Below are positions 27,728 to 36,116 of a stretch of DNA of 64,000 nt, one piece after another; the stretch's first letter is position 1, and each line of letters starts with the position of its first letter. Where the stretch lies: positions 203,665-267,664 of the forward strand of contig NZ_JXKQ01000004.1 of assembly GCF_001885945.1 (NCBI RefSeq), given 5' to 3'. The notes beneath the pieces are model-generated. The model made no database searches, was not told where the DNA came from, and worked only from the letters and a program-made list of their open reading frames with translations. Source of the stretch: Enterococcus hermanniensis. Lineage in GTDB: Bacteria > Bacillota > Bacilli > Lactobacillales > Enterococcaceae. Made by a program: the position numbers and the translations under genes.

Positions 27728-27756
27728 TTGACAGGAAAAATATTTGATGATACTGT
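27728..27756 (+). promoter_or_regulatory. Predicted promoter of rpmG-secE
   Basis: TTGACA, 17 bases, TACTGT, 30 bases before the rpmG start. The -35 is perfect, the -10 is weak. Confidence 0.5.
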
Positions 27757-27786
27757 TAGTTTGTAACTTTGTGAGGAGGGATCGCT

Positions 27787-27939
27787 GTGGCATCAAAGAA
27801 AGCGGCTCTAGCCTGCACTGTGTGTGGTTCAAGAAATTACACAAAGGCAATTAGTGAAGGCAAACGCGGTGAGCGTTTAGAGATTAATAAATTTTGTAAG
27901 CATTGCAATCAATATACGAAACATAAAGAAACTAAATAA
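27787..27939 (+). CDS. rpmG: 50S ribosomal protein L33
   Basis: A 50-residue L33 protein starting at GTG with a GAGGAGGG site. It has both zinc-ribbon cysteine pairs (CTVC near residue 10 and CKHC near 37), so it is the zinc-binding (C+) type, which is usually repressed by Zur-type control in favour of a C- copy elsewhere. It heads the rpmG-secE pair. Confidence 0.95.
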   Translation: MASKKAALACTVCGSRNYTKAISEGKRGERLEINKFCKHCNQYTKHKETK

Positions 27940-28022
27940 TTTTTTTATTGGTTATTAGACTGTGATTATTGTCAGTCATCTAGAGCGATTTATTGCTAAA
28001 TATATGGTAGGAGGATATTCGA

Positions 28023-28193
28023 TTGAATTTTTTACGCAGCGTAAAAGAAGAAATGAAATTAGTTTCATGGCCTTCAAAAAAACAATTGCGCCATGATTCA
28101 TTGGTTGTTATCGAAACAGCGATCATCTTTGCATTGATGTTTTTCATCATGGATACGGCGATCCAAGCACTGATTAATTTAGTGATTCGCTAG
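28023..28193 (+). CDS. secE: Preprotein translocase subunit SecE
   Basis: A 56-residue single-span SecE. The amphipathic N-terminal helix (FLRSVKEEMKLVSWPS) with the conserved WPS, and one membrane segment (about 26-45), are typical. The start codon is TTG, six bases after AGGAGG. It is the essential partner of SecY in protein export. It lies between rpmG and nusG as in most Firmicutes. Confidence 0.95.
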   Translation: MNFLRSVKEEMKLVSWPSKKQLRHDSLVVIETAIIFALMFFIMDTAIQALINLVIR

Positions 28194-28230
28194 TAGCCAA
28201 TTCAAAAAAAGCATGTTATACTACTTGTGA

Positions 28231-28263
28231 GAAAAAACCTTGGGGATGCTGAGGTTTTTTTAT
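28231..28263 (+). terminator. Intrinsic terminator/attenuator before nusG
   Basis: AAAAAACCT pairs with AGGTTTTTT around a GC-rich loop, ending in T7. It sits 40 bases after secE and only 27 before nusG, after a -10-like TATACT (near 28217). It either ends rpmG-secE or attenuates nusG. Confidence 0.7.
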
Positions 28264-28289
28264 TTTAGAACGAGGAGCCGATTACGAGA

Positions 28290-28832
28290 ATGGAAACTTT
28301 TGAAAAACAATGGTATGTCTTGCATACTTATTCCGGCTATGAAAACAAAGTAAAAGCAAATATTGAGTCCCGTGCCCAAAGCATGCGCATGGAAGATTAT
28401 ATTTTCCGTGTCGTTGTACCTGAAGAAACTGAGACAGAGGTTAAAGGCGGCAAAGAAAAAGAAATCGTCCATAAAACTTTCCCTGGTTATGTTTTAGTTG
28501 AAATGGTTATGACAGATGATTCTTGGTACGTTGTTCGTAACACTCCAGGCGTAACTGGATTTGTTGGTTCACATGGAGCCGGAAGCAAACCAGCACCATT
28601 GATGCCAGAAGAAATCAACCATATCTTGCGTTCATTAGGTATGAGTACTCGTCAACATGATATTGATGTTGAAGTGGGTGAAACAGTTAAAATCATCGAA
28701 GGTGCTTTTGCTGGTCTTGAAGGAGTAATCACGGAAATCGATGACGAACGTGATAAAATCAAAGCGAACATTGATATGTTCGGTCGTGAAACAAGTACTG
28801 AATTAGACTTCGATCAAATCGATAAAATTTAA
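28290..28832 (+). CDS. nusG: Transcription termination/antitermination protein NusG
   Basis: A 180-residue NusG. The NGN domain (WYVLHTYSGYENKVKANIESR onward, with the FPGYVLVEM segment) is followed by the KOW domain with EGAFAGLEGVITEID. It binds the RNA polymerase clamp and couples it to ribosome or pausing signals. Usually rplK follows directly; here rplK is 6.7 kb away. A terminator follows the stop. Confidence 0.97.
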   Translation: METFEKQWYVLHTYSGYENKVKANIESRAQSMRMEDYIFRVVVPEETETEVKGGKEKEIVHKTFPGYVLVEMVMTDDSWYVVRNTPGVTGFVGSHGAGSKPAPLMPEEINHILRSLGMSTRQHDIDVEVGETVKIIEGAFAGLEGVITEIDDERDKIKANIDMFGRETSTELDFDQIDKI

Positions 28833-28835
28833 TTA

Positions 28836-28868
28836 TTAAAGCTGGGACAAGCGTCTCAGCTTTTTTTA
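28836..28868 (+). terminator. Terminator of nusG
   Basis: AAAGCTGGGAC pairs with GTCTCAGCTTT (one G-U), loop AAGC, then a T run. Confidence 0.88.
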
Positions 28869-28923
28869 TTGCTGAGGTATAATAGTAATAAACTTTGTGT
28901 ACGTAGGAGAGAGTGTGTGGAAA

Positions 28924-29790
28924 ATGAAAAAATGGATGATTAGTTTGCTAGCTATGCTCACTATTTTCATGCTAGCTGGATGTAGAACAAGTCAAACAAA
29001 AACAAAAAAATCGGTCGATAAAACAACTACTAGTACTCAGCAAAAAAAAGTAACACCACTTAAGTCATCAACACCAACTGTTTTTATCCACGGGTATGGT
29101 GGAACAGTCAATTCTTTTGGTGGTATGATTCAACGGCTGGAAAAAGCTGGAGAAACAAAAAAAGAATTAGTGATCACAGTCGAAGCAGATGGTACTTTGC
29201 AAGTAGAGGGCCAACTAAATCAAGAAAAAGTGAATCCAAGTGTTCAAGTTTTATTTGCAGCAAACCAAGATAATGAGTGGAATCAAACAGAATGGATCTA
29301 TACGGTATTAAAATATCTAAAGCAAGCAGGTGCTGATCAAGTCAATTTAGTGGGTCATTCAATGGGGGGTGTCAGTTCTCTACGTTACTTAACGACATAC
29401 GGTCAACCAACAGATGCATCGAATGTTCAAAGATTAATTGCGATTGGAGCTCCTTTTAATGATTTTACCGATACAGCGACTGAACAAACAGTCGATGAAT
29501 TATTACAAAATGGGCCAAGTCAGCAATCGAGTCGATACACAGATTATCGTTCAGGCGTCACCAATATACCTGTGACAACTACTTTTTTATTAATTGCTGG
29601 AAAAGCGGATGACCAGGCTACTTCAGATGGAACGGTTCCGTTAACTAGTGCTTTGGCTCCATATGCATTATTGAAGGCCCATGGCAACCAAGTCACGGAA
29701 CAAATATTCACAGGGCAACAGGCGCAGCACAGTCAGTTGCATGAAAATTCCGCAGTCGATAAAGCAGTGATAAAATTTTTATGGAGATAG
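28924..29790 (+). CDS. Alpha/beta hydrolase lipoprotein (DUF915 type)
   Basis: A 288-residue predicted lipoprotein: positively charged start, hydrophobic segment and lipobox LAGC near residue 18. A Ser/Thr/Lys-rich linker leads to an alpha/beta hydrolase fold with HGYGG (oxyanion side) and the nucleophile elbow GHSMGG near residue 146. DUF915 proteins are poorly characterised cell-surface hydrolases. The start is uncertain: ATG 28924 gives the cleanest signal peptide, but GTG 28915 is nearer the AGGAGA site. It stands alone with its own -10 (TATAAT) just upstream. Confidence 0.85.
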   Translation: MKKWMISLLAMLTIFMLAGCRTSQTKTKKSVDKTTTSTQQKKVTPLKSSTPTVFIHGYGGTVNSFGGMIQRLEKAGETKKELVITVEADGTLQVEGQLNQEKVNPSVQVLFAANQDNEWNQTEWIYTVLKYLKQAGADQVNLVGHSMGGVSSLRYLTTYGQPTDASNVQRLIAIGAPFNDFTDTATEQTVDELLQNGPSQQSSRYTDYRSGVTNIPVTTTFLLIAGKADDQATSDGTVPLTSALAPYALLKAHGNQVTEQIFTGQQAQHSQLHENSAVDKAVIKFLWR

Positions 29791-29864
29791 AAGTATAATT
29801 ATTTGCTTACTTTTAGTAAGAGTATTAAAATAATCCATGTAATTAAATGAAAGAAGGAATTATC

Positions 29865-30962
29865 ATGGTTTATCAAACAAGTAACGAAGAGCATCCAATT
29901 GAAATTGTCAATATTGCTTCATTAGAAAAACGGGTCAAAGAACGTATGGATAAAGGAGCCTTTGGGTATATTCGCGGCGGCTCAGAAGATGAATGGACAA
30001 TGAAAGAAAATACCTCTTCATTCAATAATAAAACGATCATGCCCCGTGTATTACGTGGTGTGGATCATGCGGATTTAACGACTAAATTATGGAACATTGA
30101 TCTTTCGACTCCGATTATTCAAGCGCCTTCTGCTGCACAGGGATTGGCACATGAAAAAGGAGAAGCTGATACTGCTAAAGGTGTAGCGGCAGCCGGTTCA
30201 ATTTTTTCTATCAGTACTTACGCAAATACAACGATTGAAGCTGCGGCAGCATCAGCCCCAGAAGCACCTCAATTCTTTCAATTATATATGAGTAAAGACG
30301 ATAGATTTAATGAATTCATTTTAAATAAAGCCGTTCATGCGGGCGCTAAAGCAATTATTTTAACAGCTGATTCAACCTTAGGTGGTTATCGGGAAGAAGA
30401 TATCATCAATGACTTCCAGTTTCCACTACCCATGCCTAACTTAGCTGCTTATAGTGAACAAAGCGCTAGCGGAGATGGTGCAGGCAAAGGTATCGCTGAA
30501 ATTTACGCTGCAGCAAAACAAGGTTTGATTCCTGAAGACATCAAGAAAATCAAAGAGTTAACGGATTTACCTGTTTTTGTTAAGGGAATCCAAGCCCCAG
30601 AAGATGCAGAAGTGGCCATTGCTGCTGGTGCAGATGGTATTTGGGTATCCAATCATGGTGGTCGTCAACTAGATGGTGGGCCAGCCTCTTTTGATGTTTT
30701 ACCGTTGATTGCTGCTGTCGTGAATAAGCGTGTTCCGATTGTATTTGATAGCGGTGTTCGTCGTGGTGAACATGTCTTCAAAGCATTGGCTAGTGGTGCT
30801 GATTTGGTCGCTATTGGTCGTCCGGTGATTTATGGCTTAAATTTAGGCGGTGCTGAAGGTGTTACATCCGTCTTTGAACATTTAAATAAAGAATTGGCCA
30901 TTACAATGCAATTGGCTGGGACAAAAACGATTGAAGAAATTAAAAATGTAACGCTGAAATAA
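29865..30962 (+). CDS. lox: L-lactate oxidase (FMN-dependent alpha-hydroxy acid oxidase)
   Basis: A 365-residue TIM-barrel flavoenzyme that oxidises L-lactate with O2 to pyruvate and hydrogen peroxide. The active-site histidine and arginine lie in WVSNHGGRQLDGGP, with GVRRGEHVFKAL and GRPVIYGL near the C terminus as FMN phosphate site. Length fits lactate oxidase of lactic acid bacteria better than membrane L-LDH. The ATG at 29865 follows AAGAAGG; the frame could start at 29847. Monocistronic, ended by a perfect terminator. It supplies peroxide beside a manganese uptake operon. Confidence 0.9.
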   Translation: MVYQTSNEEHPIEIVNIASLEKRVKERMDKGAFGYIRGGSEDEWTMKENTSSFNNKTIMPRVLRGVDHADLTTKLWNIDLSTPIIQAPSAAQGLAHEKGEADTAKGVAAAGSIFSISTYANTTIEAAAASAPEAPQFFQLYMSKDDRFNEFILNKAVHAGAKAIILTADSTLGGYREEDIINDFQFPLPMPNLAAYSEQSASGDGAGKGIAEIYAAAKQGLIPEDIKKIKELTDLPVFVKGIQAPEDAEVAIAAGADGIWVSNHGGRQLDGGPASFDVLPLIAAVVNKRVPIVFDSGVRRGEHVFKALASGADLVAIGRPVIYGLNLGGAEGVTSVFEHLNKELAITMQLAGTKTIEEIKNVTLK

Positions 30963-30972
30963 ATAATTAAGT

Positions 30973-31013
30973 AAAAATCACTAAAGAAAGTTAACTTTCT
31001 TTAGTGATTTTTT
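30973..31013 (+). terminator. Terminator of lactate oxidase gene
   Basis: A perfect 16-bp stem (AAATCACTAAAGAAAG and complement) around TTAA, then T8. Confidence 0.92.
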
Positions 31014-31022
31014 TTGATTTGA

Positions 31023-31051
31023 TTGCACCCGCTTTCTTTTTAGTCTATTAT
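31023..31051 (+). promoter_or_regulatory. Promoter of the efa manganese operon
   Basis: TTGCAC, 17 bases, TATTAT. Expected start near 31058, just before the palindromic operator. Confidence 0.65.
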
Positions 31052-31062
31052 TAATACTAAAG

Positions 31063-31076
31063 TTAGGCTAACCTAA
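31063..31076 (+). promoter_or_regulatory. DtxR/EfaR-type operator
   Basis: TTAGG-CTAA-CCTAA, an inverted repeat of the kind bound by DtxR/MntR-family metalloregulators (EfaR in E. faecalis). It sits at the start of the efa transcript, so Mn-loaded regulator would block transcription. Confidence 0.75.
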
Positions 31077-31095
31077 AAATAGAAAGAGGGAAACT

Positions 31096-31845
31096 ATGGA
31101 GAATATATTTATTAAAGAATTATCTGTTGCTTACCGAGGAAAGTTAGCAGTGAAAAAAATAAATTTAACTTTGACGTCAGGAAAAATGACTGGGATCATC
31201 GGTCCTAATGGTGCAGGAAAGTCAACTTTGCTAAAAGGTATTTTAGAATTGGTGAAGCTTCAATCTGGGTAGGTGACTTATGGAAAACAACCTTTAGTCA
31301 AAGAACGCAAAAAAATTGCTTATGTTGAGCAACGACAAGATATCGATTTAAGCTTTCCTATCGATGTTTTCGGAGTGGTTTTGTTTGGTACTTATCCGCA
31401 TTTGAAAATATTTCAACGACCAGGAAAAAAAGAGAAAAAATTTGCTACAGAGTGTTTAGAAAAAGTCGGCTTGGCAGAATTTGCTGATCGGCAAATCAGT
31501 GAGTTGTCCGGTGGACAATTACAGCGAGTCTTCATCGCTCGAGCTTTAGCACAAAAAGCAGAGTGGATTTTATTAGATGAACCTTTCGCTGGAATCGATG
31601 CGACGAGTGAAAGGATCATTATTCAGCTATTGAAAAATTTACGCGATGAGGGAAAATCAATCGTAATCGTCCATCACGACCTTCACAAAGTGAATGAGTA
31701 TTTTGACGAGGTTATTCTACTGAATAAAGAGTTGGTTGCATCAGGCCCAGTCGAACGAACCTATACTATATCAAATATGGAAAAGACCTATGGAAATGAC
31801 ATTACTCAAATGTTGAATAATGGAGGTGCTGGGTTTGCTGTATGA
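31096..31845 (+). pseudogene. efaC: Mn/Zn ABC transporter ATP-binding protein EfaC with in-frame amber codon
   Basis: The frame encodes a full-length (249-codon) ABC ATPase, but codon 59 (31270-31272) is TAG. Walker A GPNGAGKST is before the stop; the signature LSGGQ, Walker B ILLDEPFAGID and the H-loop are after it. A GTG directly follows the TAG but has no ribosome site and would give a protein without Walker A. Neighbours efaB and efaA are intact and the operator is well kept, so this is a recent nonsense mutation, a sequencing error, or read-through. The missing residue was probably Lys, Glu or Gln, each one base from TAG. Confidence 0.85.
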
Positions 31846-32689
31846 TTTTTTTCAAGGCTTAGCTGACTATCAGTTTTTACAAAATGCCTTGTTGACTTCA
31901 GTAATGGTGGGGATTTCAGCGGGAGTCATCGGCTCATTCATTATTTTGCGAGGAATGTCTTTGATGGGGGATGCGATTTCTCACGCAGTACTGCCAGGAG
32001 TCGCAATATCCTATATGTTAGGTAGCAGCTATATTATCGGCGCAACATTTTTTGGTGTCTTTTCAGCGGCATTGATCGGTTTTATCGGAAAACACAGTCG
32101 ATTGAAGAATGATACCGCGATTGGGATCGTTTTTAGTTCCTTCTTTGCTTTAGGAATTATTTTGATTTCCTTTGCTCGCAGCGCTACAGATTTGTATCAT
32201 ATTTTATTTGGAAATGTTTTGGCAGTCCGTGATTCAGATATGTATCTGACAGCGATTGTGATGGGCATCGTTGTTATCGTCGTCGGTCTATTTTATAAGC
32301 AATTAAAACTGAGTTCATTTGCCCCAACAATGGCGCAGTCTTATGGTTGGAATATTGGCTGGATCAATTATGGGTTAATGTTTTTACTGACCTTAGTTGC
32401 GGTGACGTCTTTACAAACAGTTGGTACGATTCTTATGATCGCCATGCTGATCACGCCGGCAGCAACAGCTTATTTACTAACTAATCGATTATCGATAATG
32501 ATTGGTTTGTCGACCGTTTTTGGTGTATTGAGTGCTATGATTGGCTTGTATTTTAGTTATAGTTATAACTTGCCTTCAGGAGCAACGATTGTAATGACTG
32601 CGGCTGTATTTTTCATGTTGGTATTTTTATTTTCACCAACAAAGGGATTGTTTCAGCAAATCAAAAAGGAGCGAGTAGATGAGGTATAA
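31835..32689 (+). CDS. efaB: Mn/Zn ABC transporter permease EfaB
   Basis: A 284-residue ABC-3 family permease with about eight to nine membrane segments, the channel of the Efa metal importer. The start is set at TTG 31835 because GGAGGT lies seven bases upstream; the ATG at 31820 overlaps that site. The gene begins inside the end of efaC and overlaps the efaA start by 11 bases, so the operon is translationally coupled. Confidence 0.92.
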   Translation: MLYDFFQGLADYQFLQNALLTSVMVGISAGVIGSFIILRGMSLMGDAISHAVLPGVAISYMLGSSYIIGATFFGVFSAALIGFIGKHSRLKNDTAIGIVFSSFFALGIILISFARSATDLYHILFGNVLAVRDSDMYLTAIVMGIVVIVVGLFYKQLKLSSFAPTMAQSYGWNIGWINYGLMFLLTLVAVTSLQTVGTILMIAMLITPAATAYLLTNRLSIMIGLSTVFGVLSAMIGLYFSYSYNLPSGATIVMTAAVFFMLVFLFSPTKGLFQQIKKERVDEV

Positions 32690-33605
32690 AGGATTAATTT
32701 TCGTCAGTATTTTAGCCGTGATGTTTCTAGCCGGATGTGGGACTAAAAGTTCTGAACAAGCTACTACTGATGAGCAGAATAAATTAACCGTAGTAGCGAC
32801 CAATTCAATTATTGCGGATATGGTAAAAGAAGTTGGAAAAGAAAAGGTCAGTCTTCATAGTATCGTCCCGGAAGGTACTGATCCTCATGAATATGAGCCG
32901 CTGCCAGAAGATATCAAACAAGCGAGTAAAGCTCAAATTATTTTTTACAACGGATTAAATCTAGAAACAGGAAATGGTTGGTTTGAAAAATTAATGACAA
33001 CAGCCAAGAAAAAAGCGGATCAAGACTATTTCGCAGTAAGTAAAAACGTAGAAGCCATCCACTTGACCAATAGTAAGCAAGAAGATCCTCATGCTTGGTT
33101 GGATATCGCCAACGGTATTTTATATGTTAAAGAGATCCAAACGGTTTTAAGTGAAAAAGATCCTGATAATCAGGCAAGTTATCAAAAAAATGCCGATGCG
33201 TATATTGAAAAATTAAAAAAATTGGATCAATCAGCTAAAGCGGAATTTGCAGATATTCCGGCGGAGAAAAAATTATTGGTAACCAGTGAAGGCGCCTTTA
33301 AGTATTTTTCAAAGGCCTATGATTTAAAGGCTGCTTATATTTGGGAGATTAATACAGAAAGTCAGGGGACACCTGAACAAATGAAACAAATTGTGGAAAG
33401 TGTACGAGGCTCGCATGTTCCTTCTTTATTTGTCGAAACAAGTGTCGATAAGCGTAGCATGGAGCGGCTATCCAAAGAAGTCGATGTTCCGATCTATAGT
33501 ACACTCTATACGGATTCACTTTCTAAGAAGGGTGGTTCGGGGGATAGTTATTATAAAATGATGAAATGGAACCTAGAAAAAATCCATGAGGGATTGTCCA
33601 AATAA
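32679..33605 (+). CDS. efaA: Manganese-binding lipoprotein EfaA (ZnuA/PsaA family)
   Basis: A 308-residue solute-binding lipoprotein: short signal peptide with lipobox FLAGC near residue 19, then a cluster A-1 metal-binding fold. Likely ligands are in GTDPHEYEP, DPHAWLD, the glutamate of FVETSVDKR and the aspartate of LYTDSLS. This is the EfaA/PsaA type, preferring Mn2+; EfaA is an endocarditis antigen in E. faecalis. A strong AAGGAG site precedes the ATG. Confidence 0.95.
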   Translation: MRYKGLIFVSILAVMFLAGCGTKSSEQATTDEQNKLTVVATNSIIADMVKEVGKEKVSLHSIVPEGTDPHEYEPLPEDIKQASKAQIIFYNGLNLETGNGWFEKLMTTAKKKADQDYFAVSKNVEAIHLTNSKQEDPHAWLDIANGILYVKEIQTVLSEKDPDNQASYQKNADAYIEKLKKLDQSAKAEFADIPAEKKLLVTSEGAFKYFSKAYDLKAAYIWEINTESQGTPEQMKQIVESVRGSHVPSLFVETSVDKRSMERLSKEVDVPIYSTLYTDSLSKKGGSGDSYYKMMKWNLEKIHEGLSK

Positions 33606-33607
33606 AA

Positions 33608-33641
33608 ACAGGCTGCTGAATTCAATTCAGCAGCCTGTTTG
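33608..33641. terminator. Bidirectional terminator between efaA and sdaAA
   Basis: AACAGGCTGCTGAATT is a perfect inverted repeat with its complement, A and T flanked. Confidence 0.9.
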
Positions 33642-33652
33642 TTTGAATTAAT

Positions 33653-34537
33653 TTAGACCGTTGCTTTTTCAGGTTCACCAAAAACTTGACGTTGCAAACG
33701 AAGACCGGTAGGCGTAGTTGCTACGCCGCCTTCCGCTGTTTCTTTGAAGATTTGTGGCATTGCCCGACCAACTTTATACATGGCTTCCACGACTTCATCG
33801 GGTGGAATCACACTTCGGATACCAGCTAAAGCCATGTCGGCAGAGATAAAGGCTTGGGATGCGCCCATGGCGTTTCGTTTGACACAAGGAACTTCCACTA
33901 AACCAGCGACTGGATCACAGATAAGACCCATCACATTTTTTAATGTAATCGCTAAAGCATTGGCGGCCATTTCCGGATTTCCGCCATTTGCAGTGACTAA
34001 AGCTGCAGCAGACATTGCGCTTGCTGAACCGACTTCCGCTTGGCAACCGCCTTCGGCACCTGAAATTGATGCGTTATTGGCCATAACTAAGCCAAAGGCA
34101 CCGGCAGTAAATAGAAAATCAAGTTGTTGTTCGTGAGATAGATGTAATTTTTCACGGGCTGCCATCAATACACCAGGTAAGACACCCGCACTTCCAGCTG
34201 TCGGTGTTGCACAAACTAAGCCCATTTTAGCGTTGACTTCATTTACAGCGATCCCATTTCGGACTGCTTTTAAAATAGTATCTCCACTCATGAATTTACC
34301 GCTCTCGATATAATCATTCATGCGTTTTGCATCACCGCCAGTGATTCTTGTTACCGATTCGACACCTTGGATGCCTTCTTCGATGGAGCTTTCCATGACT
34401 TCAAGATTACGCTCCATCAACGCGATGATCTCTTCACGGGTACGATCAGTTAGTTCCATTTCAGTCGTGATCATTAATTCGCCGACCGATGAATAATCCT
34501 TTGCTTGTTCAATAAGCTCTTGGATTGAATAAAACAT
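33653..34537 (-). CDS. sdaAA: L-serine dehydratase, alpha (iron-sulfur) subunit
   Basis: A 294-residue alpha chain of the [4Fe-4S] serine dehydratase that converts L-serine to pyruvate and ammonia. The cysteines in LVCATPTAGSAG, GGCQAEVGSASAM and LICDPVAGLVEVPC fit the cluster ligands and conserved set. The start is at the ATG 45 bases inside the longest frame, with GGAGG before it and the family start MFYSIQELIEQA. It is second in the sdaAB-sdaAA transcript. Confidence 0.95.
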   Translation of the reverse strand: MFYSIQELIEQAKDYSSVGELMITTEMELTDRTREEIIALMERNLEVMESSIEEGIQGVESVTRITGGDAKRMNDYIESGKFMSGDTILKAVRNGIAVNEVNAKMGLVCATPTAGSAGVLPGVLMAAREKLHLSHEQQLDFLFTAGAFGLVMANNASISGAEGGCQAEVGSASAMSAAALVTANGGNPEMAANALAITLKNVMGLICDPVAGLVEVPCVKRNAMGASQAFISADMALAGIRSVIPPDEVVEAMYKVGRAMPQIFKETAEGGVATTPTGLRLQRQVFGEPEKATV

Positions 34538-34615
34538 GGGGATTCCTCCACTTCTAAGTGATATATGATTTTTATGTCTCATGTAATGAAATAATAAGAA
34601 TAAATCGAATAATTT

Positions 34616-35290
34616 CTATTTAAAGTAAGTAACGCTTAATACATCATCTTCGCATTTAATTTGTTGTCTCAAGCCTTCTGGATCTTCCGGTGTATCATCG
34701 ATTTCTAAAAGTACGATACCGTGCTCACCCCTAGTTTTTCTCGTCATCGTTACTTTACCGATGTTCAATCCATGTTTCATAAAGATAGTAGAAACGCGCG
34801 AGAGTAGACCAGGGACATCTTTATTAATAATGATATAAGTCGGACTTCCCATTGAAAGAGAAATACTATAGCCATTCATCTCAGTAATTTGGATGTTACC
34901 ACCACCGATAGAGACACCAGTGATCGACATCTCTAGATCACCTTTGATCATTCGTAAGGTTACTGTATTTGGGTGATCTGCAATTTCTTTTTTAGGAACA
35001 AATAAAACTTCCATGCCTTGTTCGTGAGCAATTTTCAGTGAGTCGGATAAACGAGGGTCGTCAGGTTCCATACCTAAAATACCACCCACTAGAGCGATAT
35101 CTGTTCCGTGACCACGATAGGTTTTGGCAAAAGATTCATATAAATCAAATTCAATAGAGTCAGGGCGTTCCCCAAAGATCATGCGGCAAACTTTTCCGAT
35201 CCGCGCAGCGCCTGCGGTATGAGAACTACTAGGGCCCACCATTACTGGACCAATAATGTCAAAAACACTTCGATATTTTAAAACTTCCAT
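34616..35290 (-). CDS. sdaAB: L-serine dehydratase, beta subunit
   Basis: A 224-residue beta chain. The N-terminal segment has the conserved GPSSSHTAGAARIG and GHGTDIALVGG; the C-terminal part is an ACT domain (about 148-224) that may sense serine. AAGGAGG precedes the ATG. It is first in the two-gene operon, 78 bases before sdaAA. Confidence 0.95.
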   Translation of the reverse strand: MEVLKYRSVFDIIGPVMVGPSSSHTAGAARIGKVCRMIFGERPDSIEFDLYESFAKTYRGHGTDIALVGGILGMEPDDPRLSDSLKIAHEQGMEVLFVPKKEIADHPNTVTLRMIKGDLEMSITGVSIGGGNIQITEMNGYSISLSMGSPTYIIINKDVPGLLSRVSTIFMKHGLNIGKVTMTRKTRGEHGIVLLEIDDTPEDPEGLRQQIKCEDDVLSVTYFK

Positions 35291-35467
35291 TATTTTAAAC
35301 CTCCTTAATTTATCCGATGAAAATCCTCATCAAGTCAATCATAGTGTAACATACACGTTTTCAGAAAATAGTAAAATTAATAATTTATTTTGTTATTCTC
35401 ATAGTAGTTAAAGAGATTGTGAAGCGTTTTATTATTGTCAAAACATTTAAACAATGGATGCTGACGC

Positions 35468-35496
35468 TTGCAATCGATGAATAAATTTGCTAAAAT
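35468..35496 (+). promoter_or_regulatory. Promoter of rplK-rplA
   Basis: TTGCAA, exactly 17 bases, TAAAAT. Start expected near 35503, giving a leader of about 85 bases. Confidence 0.75.
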
Positions 35497-35528
35497 ACCA
35501 AAGTGTGTCTTCGCACACATGGTTTTAA

Positions 35529-35566
35529 GTGGGAGGAGAAATTTTGATCTCCAATTAACCACATCA
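35529..35566 (+). promoter_or_regulatory. Putative L1-binding leader element before rplK
   Basis: GTGG pairs with CCAC and an inner GGAG with CTCC, leaving an asymmetric internal loop, followed by ATCA. L1 represses its own operon in many bacteria by binding a leader mimic of its 23S rRNA site. A second element of the same form precedes rplA. Function inferred. Confidence 0.6.
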
Positions 35567-35588
35567 CGGACTCAAGGAGGTTTGTCTC

Positions 35589-36011
35589 GTGGCAAAAAAA
35601 GTAGAAAAATTAGTTAAATTGCAAATTCCTGCAGGTAAAGCAACACCAGCTCCCCCAGTAGGTCCTGCACTAGGTCAAGCGGGTATTAACATCATGGGAT
35701 TCACAAAAGAATTCAATGCTCGTACAGCTGATCAAGCAGGTTTAATCATTCCAGTTGTAATCTCTGTATATGAAGACCGTTCATTTACATTCATTACAAA
35801 AACACCGCCAGCTGCAGTATTATTGAAAAAAGCTGCAAACATTGAAAAAGGTTCTGGCGAACCAAACAAAACTAAAGTTGCAAAAGTTACTAGCGATCAA
35901 GTAAAAGAAATCGCTGAGTTGAAAATGCAAGACCTAAACGCTGCTAACGTTGAATCAGCAATGCGCATGGTTGAAGGAACTGCACGAAGCATGGGTATCA
36001 CTGTCGAATAA
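35589..36011 (+). CDS. rplK: 50S ribosomal protein L11
   Basis: A 140-residue L11 starting at GTG after AAGGAGG. The proline-rich N-terminal segment ([17 protein letters not shown]) and the C-terminal rRNA-binding domain ([14 protein letters not shown]...[11 protein letters not shown]) are complete. It forms the GTPase-associated centre with helices 43/44 of 23S rRNA. Confidence 0.98.
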   Translation: MAKKVEKLVKLQIPAGKATPAPPVGPALGQAGINIMGFTKEFNARTADQAGLIIPVVISVYEDRSFTFITKTPPAAVLLKKAANIEKGSGEPNKTKVAKVTSDQVKEIAELKMQDLNAANVESAMRMVEGTARSMGITVE

Positions 36012-36073
36012 TTTTTCGCAGCCCCCAAGAAAGTAGCTTCTCAGTTGGCTCCCTATCTAAAGATATGGAACAC

Positions 36074-36103
36074 GTGGGAGGTTCTACCGTTATAACCACA
36101 TCA
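36074..36103 (+). promoter_or_regulatory. Second putative L1-binding element, before rplA
   Basis: GTGGGAGG...AACCACATCA repeats the design of the element before rplK with a shorter inner stem (GGT/ACC). It lies just before the AAGGAGG of rplA, so L1 could control its own translation separately. Confidence 0.55.
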
Positions 36104-36116
36104 AGGAGGAAACAAA

